From NCBI GenBank assembly GCA_023053685.1, contig JALIGW010000022.1, positions 2,735,001-2,799,000 of the forward strand: a stretch of 64,000 nucleotides of DNA. The letters run 5' to 3'. This DNA comes from Diadophis punctatus similis (Eukaryota; Chordata; Lepidosauria; Squamata; Dipsadidae). The first letter of the stretch is position 1, and each line of letters opens with the position of its first letter. A program made the position numbers and the translations under genes. The notes beneath the pieces are model-generated. The model did no database searches. It was not told the DNA's origin and worked only from the letters and a program-made list of their open reading frames with translations. This document shows positions 47,135 to 59,670 of the stretch, piece by piece.

Positions 47135-50100
47135 CATCTCCCTCCCTCCTTCTGTCTCTCTCTGTCTCTCTCCCAGTCCCTACCTACTTACCTACACCCA
47201 TACATATGTATACATATAAATATTAATCCCGGTCCATCCTGAATACATAGTGGAAAGAGGAAACTTGAGAGTTCACAAGGTTGATGCCGTGTGGAACCAA
47301 ACTGTGACTGAATCGGGATGTTCTGCTTCAGGTATCATGAAGCCCCCTCCCACAAGGTAACAAGGTAACAAGGGAAACAGGTCGTGAAGAGGACGTGTAG
47401 CGTCCCAGACAATCCTGCGAACTCTGCTCGAGCAGCGCATATATGCTACGTCCTGGATAGAAGGACATGGGGTGGGGGTGGGGCTAAGGAAATTACCTTG
47501 CACCGAAGTGATGTCAGCTGGTTGATCAAAAGAATCCCCACCATTTCCATCAAAGGGGTCTGAACTGGGTAACCCCAAATCCGATCTCCTGCGGGCAAAA
47601 TGATGGACAAATCTTATTGTTTGGTCCGGTTTCCTGATGGGGGTTATTTAAAAAAAGTTACATTGGTGATGCTGCCCTTTGATACCTTTTAAATTTATAT
47701 GCCACCCATCTCACTCTGCAATCAAAGAGAGAAGTAACCTGGAATTAAGGAGAAACGTCCTAACAGTGAGGACAATTAACCAGTGGAACGGCTTGCCACC
47801 AGAAGTTATGGGTGCTCCAACACTGGAGATTTTTAAGAAGAGACTGGACAGCCACCTGTATGAACAGGTATAGGGCAGGGGTGGGTTCCAACTTACCTCG
47901 CTGCCAGTTTGCTCCCTCCCGCGCTGTGTGGGCATGCCCCGTGCATGCGCAATAATGAAAAATTTTAAAAAGCCAAAAAAATGTGGCGACCGCATGCACA
48001 GTGCCAGAACTTGGCTTCTGCACATGCTCAGAAGGAAATAAAAAAAATTTAAAAATTAAAAAAAGATAAAAAAATAAAAAATATATAAAAAAATAAAAAA
48101 ATAAAAAAAAATTAAAAAAAAAATAATAAAAAAAGATGGAGGCACCCACAGACCGGCACTGACCAATCCGATTCGGTGACATCATCATGATGTCACCAGT
48201 GGATCACTACCGGTTTGGGTGAACCAGTCCGAACCGGGAGGAACCCACCCCTGGTATAGGGTCTCCTGCTTGAGCAGGGGGCTGGACTAGAAAGCCTCCA
48301 GGGTCCCTTCCAGCTCAATTCTGATTCTGCAAAGCAACTCAAGACAAAGCCGGGTTTCTTAGCAATTCCACCCTGGCCCTTTTATCGGTGATGGGAGTTA
48401 AGGGCTCACCTTTTCTTGATAGAAAGCTCGGTAACTGTCACAACCTCCTCGGATGCTTTCCGCTTGGAGCCGAAGGATATTTTCAGGACTGGGCTACCTT
48501 GAGACTCTGTGGGAAGAGGTTCAAAAGCAGCCTCAAATCGAACCTCTCAGTCACTTCAGCATCACCGAGGACCAAGAGATCTCCAACACAGCAGGTCCCA
48601 TGTTCTCACCCACCCTCCATTGCTATCCAACACCTTTAAACCCTGGAGCTACCTGGTGTGTGTGTGGGAAATCAAAATTCAAAGCCAATGCATCCTCACC
48701 CTCTTTCACTTCCAGGTCAGGAGAGACACAAAGGGTTCGACAGGTCCTGAATTTGCTCAGGGCTTCGGTGACCATATCTGCAAGGCCAAAAAAAATAAAA
48801 AAGCATTTACAGTCCTAAAATACGCATCCCGTCCACCTTCCCTCTTTCAAAGACGATTTCTCCTAAAGGATTTTCAAAAGGAAAAGTCGTACTTAAAGCC
48901 TTAGTGGACAACCAATTAAATATGAGCCAGCAGTGTGCGGCGGCAGCCAAAAAAGCCAATGCAATCCTAAGTTGCATTAACAGAGGGATTCAATCAAGAT
49001 CAAGTGAGGTACTAATACAACTCTATAAAGCCTTGGTAAGGCCACACCTAGAATACTGCATCCAGTTTTGGTGACCACACTATAAAAAAGATGTTGAGAG
49101 TCTAGAAAGAGTGCATAGAAGAGCAACCAAGATGATTAGGGGACTGGAGGCTAAAACATACAATGAACGGTTGCAGGAACTGGGCATGGCTAGTCTAGTG
49201 AAGAGAAGGACCAGGGGAGACAGGATAGCAGCCTTCCAATATTTGAGGGGCTGCCACAGAGAGGAGGGGGGTCAAGCTATTTTCCAAAGCACCTGAAGGC
49301 CAAACAATGAACAATGGATCTAAACAGATCAAGGAGAGATTCAACCTGGAAATAAGGAGGAATTTTCAGACAGTGAGAACAATCAACCAATGGAACAGAA
49401 GTTGCCTTCAGAAGTTGTGGGAGCTTCATCACTGGAAGCTTTCAAGAAGAGACTGGACTGCCATCTGTCAGAAATGGTGTAGGGTCTCCTGCTTGGGCGG
49501 GGGGTTGGACTAGATGACCTATAACCATGATGGCAAACCTATGGCACGCCATGTAGCCCGGCACGCATGGCCTTGCCTGTTTGTCTTCTGGGTTTCTGAC
49601 GTACATGCGTGCGCGATGATCAGCTGTCCTTTGCACGCATGGCAGCGCTGAAAACTAGCCTGCGTATGCACGCTGTCCAGCTAATGGTCAGGTGCGCATG
49701 CGCACTAGAACCCAGAAGTTCAGCTTTTCCAGAGCGCGGCCCTGATGAGCGTGCGCGTGATGTTTCTGCGAGTGCCGAAAAGGTTCGCCATCACTGACCT
49801 AGAAGGTCCTTCCAACTCCGTTAATCTGTATCTGTAATGTGAGAAGTTAGGAAGAACCACGTTTGAGTCAGGTCGGAGGCTGATCTAAGCCAAAATCTGT
49901 ATCTCCAATAGCCATTTGGGGAGAGAACAAGACTGCAGAACACAGAATAATAGGATTTGAAGGGACCTTGGAGGACTTCTAGTCCAACCCTCTGCCCAAG
50001 CAGGAGAACCCTACACCATTTCTGACAGGTGGCAGTCTCTTCTTGAAAGCTTCCTGGTTGCTCTTCTCTGCACTCTTTCTAGAGTCTCAACATCTTTTTT

Positions 50101-52110
50101 ACAGTGTGGTGATCAAAACTGGATGCAGTACATTCGTCTGGGTTTTCCCTGGCACACTCACAGCTTACGCTGCGCCGCCGTCTCCTTCTCCCCGCAACGT
50201 GGCCATCTTCAGCCCCTTCCTGGCCTTGCTGAAACCGCAGTTTGCTTTCCATGTCTGAAACGGTGGCGTGGATTTTTTCCCGGAGAGGCTCAGGAATCGT
50301 GCCTAAAACCAAGAAGGCAGGAAGGGAAAATCGCCCTCAATATAAACTGGGTTTGATGTAGACATACTTATATTTCATAATATCTTTATTAACGTTCGAA
50401 GTCAAACGTGAAACTATGAGCTGTCCTAAAAGGAGGGGGGGAAAGGCGATACAGGCTGTCCCTGACTTACAACAGTTCATTTAGCGACCGTCCCAAGTTA
50501 CCACGACACTGAAAAGAGCGACTTAGGACTGTTTCTCACACTTACGACCATCACAGTATCCCGATGGTCACGTGATTGAAAATTGGCATGAGGCTTGGCA
50601 ACTGGTTCATGTGTATGATGGTCGCAGTGTCCCTGGGAATCACATGATCCGCTTTTACGACCTTCTGACCAGCCAAGTCAATGGGAGAGTCCAGGTTCAC
50701 TTAACGACCATGTGACTAACTTCACAAATGCAATGATTTGCTTAGCAACCATGACAAGAAATGTTGTAAAATGGGGCAAAGCTCACTTAACAAATTTTTC
50801 ACTTAGCAACGTAAATTTTGGGCTCATTTGTGGTCGCAACTCAAGGACTCCCTGTAACAGAGCAAATGAAAAGTGAGGGGAAACGATCAACAAAAATAAT
50901 ATAGATATATTACTATAAGTCCTCAACTTACAACTGATAGTTTAGTGACCATGTGAAATTGCAACAGCGCTGAAAAAGGTGACTTATGACTGGTCCTCGC
51001 ACTTACAACTGTCACGCATTCCCCATAGTAACATGATCAAAATTCGAGCGCCTGACACAGATTTATGACCATTGCTGTGTCCTGGGTTCAAGGGATCGCC
51101 ACTTGCAACCTTCCCTGCCGGCTTCCAACAAGCCAAGTCAATGGGGGGGGGGGTGATTTGCTTAATGACCATGCAATTCACTTAACAACCGCAGTGATTC
51201 GCTGAATCAGTGTGGCCAACGTAAAATCAGGTGGGGCTCACTCAACAACCGCCTTGCTTAGCCATGGAAATTCTGCTCTCAATTGTGGTCATAAATCGAG
51301 GACTACTTGTACAGACAGTCCTGTACTTACGACCACAATTGAGCCCCAAATTTCTGTTGTTAAGTGAGAAACTTCTTAAGTGAGTTTTGCGCCATTTTAC
51401 GACCTTTCATGCCACCGTTAAGTGAATCACTGCGGTTGATAAGTTAGTAACCCGGTTGTTAAGTGAATCTGGTTTCCCCATTGCGGAAAGGCGCAAAAGT
51501 GGGTCACGTGACCTTGACAACAGCAACGGTCATAAATACGAGTCAGTTGCCAAGCTTCTGAATTTTGATCACATGATCACGAGTGCAAAGGTCGTACATG
51601 TGAAAAACGGTCATAAGTCCCTTTTTCCAGTGCCATTGTAACTTACAACGAACCATTGTAAGTCGAGGACTACCTGTTTAGACAATCCGTAAAAAAAATC
51701 CTGCAACACTAACTTGCAGGACATAACTGGCTTATTAGAGCAAAGCTTATGACTGGTCCTCGCACTTACAACCATCACCGCATTCCCCACAGTACCATGA
51801 CCAAAATTCAGGCGCCGGGCACCTGGCACAGATTTATGACCGTTGCCACGTCCTGGGTTCAAGTGATCGCCATTTGCAACCTTCCCTGCCATCCATACAG
51901 AAATATATCCTGCAGCACTAACTTTGCAGGACATAACTGGGCTGGCTTATTAGATCCAAGCTTATGGCTGGTCCTCGCACTTACAACTGTCACCGCATCA
52001 GCTGGCTTTGCACGGAAGGTCACTGAAAGAAGGAAGGACCGTCGTGCGTGCGTGCAGGTCTCTGCAAGCTGCGGCAAAACGAAAGGCAGGCACAGACAGC
52101 TATGTGCCGC

Positions 52111-52144
<34 letters not shown>

Positions 52145-55100
52145 TCAGAAAAGAAAGGAATTTCTCATCCGATGCTTTCCCTTCCTGTAAATTTGGGCTG
52201 CGCAGAACACTCTGTTCCTGGGATAACAAGTCAAGATTGCTCTCTTCCCTACCTTCCAATAAAACATGCGCTCCTTTATTTCTATCTCCTGTGACTCATG
52301 CATCAAAAATGGCTCGGTTCCCTTCCTTGCCAAACTGCCCGCCTTCGGCCTCACCGTCACCTTATGGGGGACTGAACCATTCGGTGTAACCAAGAATCGT
52401 GGTTGGAAACGGACACCCGGTTGTGAAACCGGAGAGCAACGCCAGACCAGGTTTATTTATCTCTGCTGCTCCCCCAAAACAAGGAATGAGTTAAAACGGA
52501 TTTATATGGCCGTCCATCTTAAACCGAACTCTGGGGGGCTCCCAACCCAAGGGATTAAAACTGAACTTACTGTATGCAACGTCATTTCATTTTAATGCAT
52601 GCCGATTAGTGTGCATTCAAAGTGACAATAAAAGTCGAAGTCGAAGTCACAATGTACAACGCAACACAAAATTCAATCGATAAAAGAAAAAAACAGCAAA
52701 GACGCAAGAAGGAAGACCAGGCGCATCTCGTTTGCGATGCAGCCTACAATATATAACACTTCCCAACATCGAATATAAATATTACATTTACATGCCGCCT
52801 CTCTCTTAGCTACTCTGGGTTGCTTGCATTTCTTCAAACATTTCCAAAGAAAGAAACTTTGTGCAAAGAACTAGAAAGAGTGCAGAGAAGAGCAACGAAG
52901 ATGATTAGGGGACTGGAGGCTAAAACACATGAAGAACGGTTGCAGGAACTGCGTATGTCTAGTCTAATGAAGAGAAGGACCAGGGGAGACATGATAGCAG
53001 TCTTCCAATATCTCAGGGTTGCCACAAAGAAGAGGGAGTCAAACTATTCTCCAAAGTACCTGAGGGTAGAACAAGAAGCAATGGGTGGAAACTAATCAAG
53101 GAGAGAAGCAACTTAGAACTAAGGAGAAAATTCCTGACAGTTAGAACAATTAATCCGTGGAACAGCTTGCCTCCAGAAGTTGTGAATGCTCCAACACTGG
53201 AAGTTTTTAAGAAGGTGTTGGATAACCATTTGTCTGAAGTGGTGTAGGGTTTCCTGCCTAAGCAGGGGGTTGGACTAGAAGACCTCCGAGGTCCCTTCCA
53301 ACTCTGTTGTTGTTGTTGTTGTTATACTAGACAAAAGAACAAGGATGGTGAAGAACATTAAGGGGGGGTCAGAGGAAGGAAAAAGGGGGGGCGGGTAGAG
53401 GTGTCTTCTCCCCAAAGGCCCCAGTGTCACGGTGTGAATATTGTCAGTTGTATGTCTATGCAGGGTGATGCACCTCTATCTAATATTATGGTACATTCCA
53501 ATACAAGCAGAACACGTGATATGATGTGTACGCATGTCTACACTCCTAATCCACCATTAATCTTCTTCTGCCTTAGCTCTTGACCTGAACCGTCGTGTTT
53601 TTTAGCAAAGATGTAATTATTTAGGATTTATTGTTTTTGTACTGAAATAAATATTTTCTATTAGATTTTTAATCTCGGTTTTATTTTTAACTGTCTGAAT
53701 TCCAAGTAAAGATCCAAATGTCGCCTCTATGAGATTTTATTCTCATCCTAACACCCAGGAAAGCCAGATCTTTGCAACCCTTCCGAATATTAATAGGGTA
53801 GGAGAAGCCATTGGAATTTGGGGAGGGGGGACCTCATTCCAGAGGGCAGGCATTGCTACAAAGAGGTCACAACCGGTGGCACTATTTCATCTCACCCCAT
53901 GCCAGCTTTTGGGGAGAAAAGCCAGGTCTTACGGGCTTTCTGGAAGGTTAAAAGGATGGGGGGACTGCCAGATCCTAAAGAAAAGTTTTCCATGGAGCGG
54001 GGGCTCCAGCAAACACAAAGTTGTGGCAGATTGTGACACCCTCGTTTAGCACTGGGTCTCTATGAAAGGGAGGGCCGGCAAGGAACAGGGGCGGGAGTAG
54101 AACTCCCAGTCTCCTGGTGATTGGTTCAAAGTCACCCAGCCAGCTTTCATGCTTAAGGCGAGACTAGAACTCACCGACTCCTGCTTTCTAGCTCAGCCTT
54201 CACTCACAAGCCACATCCCCCCCCCCGTTTTCCAGGTGGTGCCAAGTAGAAATCTCTTTCCGCCCCCCACCGATACCCATGACCCACCAATTTCTGTGGC
54301 ATGGCTGATCAACACCCGAGTGACCGCCACTTGACTCCGCAGCCGCTCCTCCGCCTTGCTGATGCCCATCTGGCTGGACACCTCCCCGGAGAAGAGGTTG
54401 GGCACAAAGATGATGGCCAGGTTGGCCAGGTCCATCTTGTTCTGGGCGCACCTGAAAAGAAGCCACAGAAAGGACCAAAACAAGCGGTTTGGAATGAGCG
54501 AGAGAGAACAAACAAACAAACAGACAAACAAACAACGCAAGGAGAAAGAGAGATGAGAAGGGCCAGGGGATCGGGCTGGTTCTTTGCCTGCCCTTGTCTG
54601 AAAACCCATTGTTGGTTCGTTTAGGGCAGGGCTGTCAAACTCGATTTCAATGAGGGCCGCATCAGGGTTGTGTTTGAACTGGGGTATGTGGCTAGGGGGC
54701 GTGGACAGCTCGATGTCACTCATCGAGGCTCCGTTTCCGGCCATGACAGCCTCCTGCAGCCCTCCGCCACTGAAAACGGAGCCCGGGACGGCCGCACGGG
54801 GCCCTCCCGAGCTCCATTTTCAGTGGCAGAGGGCTGCAGGAGGCCGTTGTGGCCGGAAACGGAGCCCAGGAAGCCTGCGTGTGGCCCTCCCAAGCTCCAT
54901 TTTCGCTGGCAAAGGCACCATGGGCTGGTCCTTCGCTGTTTCCAGGGTGAGCCAGATCTAAGCACGCTGCAAGCCAGATCTGGCCCATGGGCCTTGAGTT
55001 TTACACCCCTGGTTTAGGGGAAAACAAGTTGCTAGTCCTCAGGGCTGTGTTGGCCCCTGGTTTAGGGGAAAACAAGTTGCTAGTCCTCAGGGCTGTGTTG

Positions 55101-55670
55101 GCCTCTGGTTTAGGGGAAAACAAGTTGCTAGTTCTCAGGGCTGTGTTGGTGGGCGCATGTTTTACGTGCCCTGCGATGTTCTACTCCTCCTTCCTCTCTC
55201 CCCCTCCTCTGACGAGCCTGTTTTTTTTTAACAGAATGAATGTGAGTTTCATGAGCAACACCGTCATTACAGCGTTCAGGTTGTGGTGACTCATTCACAA
55301 ACTTCTCCTTTGCGTGGTTGCGAGAGAAAAGGGCTCTGCCCTCACGCGGCAGAAGAGGGGGGGGAGAGATGAAGGACCCTGTGTCCTTGCAGCACGGGAA
55401 GGTTCATTCATTCCGGCAAACAGACATCCGTCATAGGAGCAGGGGTGTTGGCGGGCCGGCGGCAGCCCATTGCAACCCGGCCAGAGCTTTGAGTGCAGCG
55501 GCACGGCTGCTGCCAGCCTCACTTTTGGGGTTCGCGCCCTACAGACGGCTCCCTGCAGGACAGGAGCTGAGCTTTGGGGAGTCACATTTGGGGGCTCCCC
55601 TGTGCCCGTTCTGGCTTTTAACAGAAAGATGCCAAGCGCACAATCCTTCTAGAGCAGCCCCAACTCCATG

Positions 55671-55767
<97 letters not shown>

Positions 55768-58700
55768 AAATATGAGGTATGCGGAATGCAAAGATCCCTG
55801 ACTCACAAAGGAACAAGACAACACAAGAGTCAGGAATTTAGGTTTTTAGCTATCAAAGTAGGCAAAAACAGGCATTTAGATGAGTTGTATTCTTGTTGTA
55901 CGCCGCCCTGAGTCCTACGGGATTGGGCGGCCTATAAGAACTTTTAATTAAATTAAATTTAATTAAAAAGGACGACCTGCAGAGTCCTCAAAAGCTACGG
56001 GGCGGGGGGGGGGGGAGAGAAGGGAATTAGGATTCCCAGTATGGGTGCAGAGGGGTCGGAGGGGGCTGCAGTGATTATGGGCCTCCACAGAATTAGGCAA
56101 AAGTGGGGCAGACAGAACCAGGCTAGAAATCAAGAGACAGGGAGTTCTAGTCCCGCCTTAGGCAGAAAATCTGGCTGAGTGACATTGGGTCAAATGCCAG
56201 GAGACGGTGAGTTCTAGTTCCGCCTGAGGCAGAAAAGTCAGCTGGGTGACTCTGGGCCAATCACCAGGAGGCAGTGAGTTCTAGTCTCACCTAAGGCAAG
56301 AGAGGCCAGCTAGGTGACTTTCTCTCAATCCAAGCCACCTCACAGGGCTGTTGTTGTAAAATAGGCGGAAAAAGAATGATTAGCCGTGTTCGCCACCTTG
56401 AGTCATTTATTAAAAACAATAAAGGCCGGATGGAAATAAAATCAGTCAATCAATAAACAAACGCATCCCCTTTTGGGGGCTCACCTGGCCACAACCTCCT
56501 GCAGGAAGCTCAGGAAATAGCGGAGAACGGTGGCGTTCCTTGGGGGAAGCAGGCAGGTGAGCAGCAGAGTCAGCGAGTCCCGATCTTCTCGGCTTTGTTG
56601 CTGCACCTGGCAGAAGGAGCCTTGCAGCTCGGCGGGGATCAGGGGTTCAGGCAGGCTCCTCAAAAACTGCTTCACCAGAGTGGCCACATCACACGGGAGC
56701 GCCATGTGCAGGCACCGCTCGCCCGCTTCCAGCCGGGCCTGGAAGGCAGAAACACCAGCGATCCCATCCAGGTTGCAGAAAGCTTACAGATTAACAGAGC
56801 TGGAAGGGACCTTGTAGGTCATCTAGTCCAACCCCCCCCCCGCCCAACCATTTCTGACAAATGGCAGTCCAATCTCTTTCTGAAAGCCTCCAGTGATGAA
56901 GCTCCCACAATTTCTGAAGGCAACTTCTGTTCCATGGATTGATTGCTCTAACTGTCAGAAAAATTATCCTTATTTTCCAGGTTGAATCTCTCCTTGGTCA
57001 GTTTCCACCCGTTATTCCTTGTCTGGCCTTTGGGGGCTTTGGAAAACAGCTTGACCCCCCTCCTCTCTGGGGCAGCCCCTCAAATATTGGAACTCTGCTA
57101 TCCTGTCTCCCCTGGTCCTTCTCTTCACTTGACTAGCCATGCCCAGTTCCTGCAACCGTTCATCGTATGTTTTAGTCTCCAGTCCTCTGCACTTCAAATT
57201 GGAAGGCCTTGCAAAATCCGTAGGGCTTCTTAAGGTCCTGCATTCTATCCCTGCAGCTCCCAGTTCTGGGCTGTGATACCTGAAGATCCAGGCAATCTTT
57301 CCCGGGCTGAAAGGAGGGGGGGGGAATTGGGCAGCTTAGGTGATTGTTAAGAAAGCAGATCAGAAGGGTTAGAGAGGATCAAGTCCCCTGGTCACCTAGA
57401 TCTGCTTTTCCTGAAACGGGTGCCTTCCAGATGAGCGGGACTACAAAGTCAATAATTCCTGGCTTGTAGTCAGAGACTGGAATAATCCATCAGCAACATC
57501 TTGTTTCCAATAGTGGAAGGGAAGGGAAAGGAAGGGAAAGAAGGGAAGGAAGGGAAGGGGAAGGAAGGGAAAGAAGGAAGGGAAGGGAAGGAAAGGAAAG
57601 GAAAGGAAAGGAAAGGAAAGGAAAGGAAAGGAAAGGAAAGGAAAGCCAGGAGAAGGAAAGGAGAGAGAGAAGAGAAGAGAGAAGGAAGGGTGGGAGAAGA
57701 AAAGGAGAGAAGAGGAAAGAAAGAGGAGAAAGGAAAAGGGGAAAGGAGAAAACAGAAGAGAAAGATGCAAGCTCTCAATGATCCCAAGAAGAATTAACCT
57801 GATAACAGGCGGGACACTCCAAAACTAAGAAAAAACCCTCAAATTCTGTAGGAATCCCAAGGGTTCGTTTCAAAACACACGTGGACTTCCTTGGCTTTTC
57901 CTCGAAGACGTTTCGCTTCTCATCCAAGAATGCTTCTTCGGTTCTACATTTCGGTTTTTGGATGAGAAGCGAAACGTCTTCGAGGAAAAACCAAGGAAGT
58001 CCAGTTGCCTTTTGGAAAAAGCACCATTGGGACAACCACGACCTGGACGACAAAGAATCTGCATAGACATTCTGCAGGAACCCTTTTTCCTAAATAATTT
58101 TGCTGGTTTTAGACAAGAGAGAGGCAAGCTCCCTGGTGGCCCCTATGAAACCCTTTATATTGCTTTATTTTGTAGGGTGGGCTGAGATGTGGAATTCCCC
58201 GTGTTAAGGCAAATAGTCCAAAGTTCCCGATTTTAAACCTGTATCTTTTTATCCAAAGCATTCTATCGCCCAGGCTTTTTACATTTCTCGTTTCTCACAC
58301 TGGAGGGCAGGAGATTCTCAAGAACCAAAGCAACCAACAACAACCGACTGGAAATTATTTCATTCTTCCATTCCCTTGCCTTTCTAGTATCCTAGAAGTT
58401 TCAACACCCATTCCCAAGCTTAACAACTGCAGGTAATCCTCAACATACAATCATCCGTTTAGTGACCGTTCAAAGTTACGGCGGGTACTAAAAAAATAGT
58501 TTTTCACCCTAACGACTGTTGCAGTGTCCTCGAGGCCACCTGATCAAACTTCAGACGCTTGGCATGTACTTAAGATGGTTGCACAAAGAACTATAATCCC
58601 CCGTTTCATTCTGCATGTTGCACAAAGCAGATTGTCGGCCTAGCTTACAGCTCTGTGTTCCATGTAAAGCCATTACACTGAATTAATTGAAAGACACTGG

Positions 58701-59385
58701 GATTAAGGATGCTTGTAGATTTAAGAAAGAAATCAGGCTTAGGGTCAAGGCTCAGGCTAATTCTCTATTAGAATCAGTCCCGCAGTTGTTAAGTGAGTTT
58801 GTTTGTTTGTTTGTTTGTTTGTTTGTTTGTTTGTTTGTTTGTTTGTTTGTGAGACTTATATACCGCCTCATAGTGCAAGCACTCTCTAAGCGGTTTATAC
58901 CATTAAGCAATGTATATCTACATTGCCCCCAACAATCTGGGTCTTCATTTTACCTACCTCGGAAGGATGGAAGGATGGAAGGCTGAGTCAACTCTGAACT
59001 GGTGAGATTTGAACAGCTGAACTGCTGATCACAATCAGTTAAAGTAGCCTGCAGTACTGCACTCTAACTGCTGCGCCACCTCAGCTTCATTTTCCCCACT
59101 GACTTTGCTTATCAGAAGGTCACAAAAAGTGATTGCAGGACCCCAGGACATTGCCACCGTCATAAATACGAGCCAGTTGCCAAGAGTCTGAATGTTGATC
59201 ACGTGACCACGGGGAGGCTACAACGGTCGTAAGTGTGAAAAATTGTCACAAGTCACTTTTTTCAGGGCCGTTGAAACTTGGAATGGTCACTAAATGAACC
59301 GTTGCACAGCGAGGAGTACCTGAATGTGTTTCTGAGTTGTGAGTCGCCCAGCGTTGTTTGATGGGCAGCTATACTGAAATCCAAT

Positions 59386-59422
<37 letters not shown>

Positions 59423-59423
59423 A

Positions 59424-59459
<36 letters not shown>

Positions 59460-59591
59460 GGGAGGGAGGGAGGGAGGGAGGGAGGGAGGGAGGGAGGGAA
59501 AAAAGAAAGAAAGAAGGGAGGGAGGGAGGGAGGGAGGAAAGGAGGAACAAAGGAAAGAAGGAAGGAAGAGGGAAGGAGGGAGGGAGGGAAA

Positions 59592-59670
<79 letters not shown>

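Noticed and set aside
46701..47242. ORFs of about 170 codons
   Set aside because: TATC/TACC tetranucleotide repeat translations.
48410..50302. Direct splice from exon E to exon G
   Set aside because: The GTGAGT donor leaves one T, and joining to AG of exon G gives TAG. Exon F supplies the right phase and matches the human GALNKF block.
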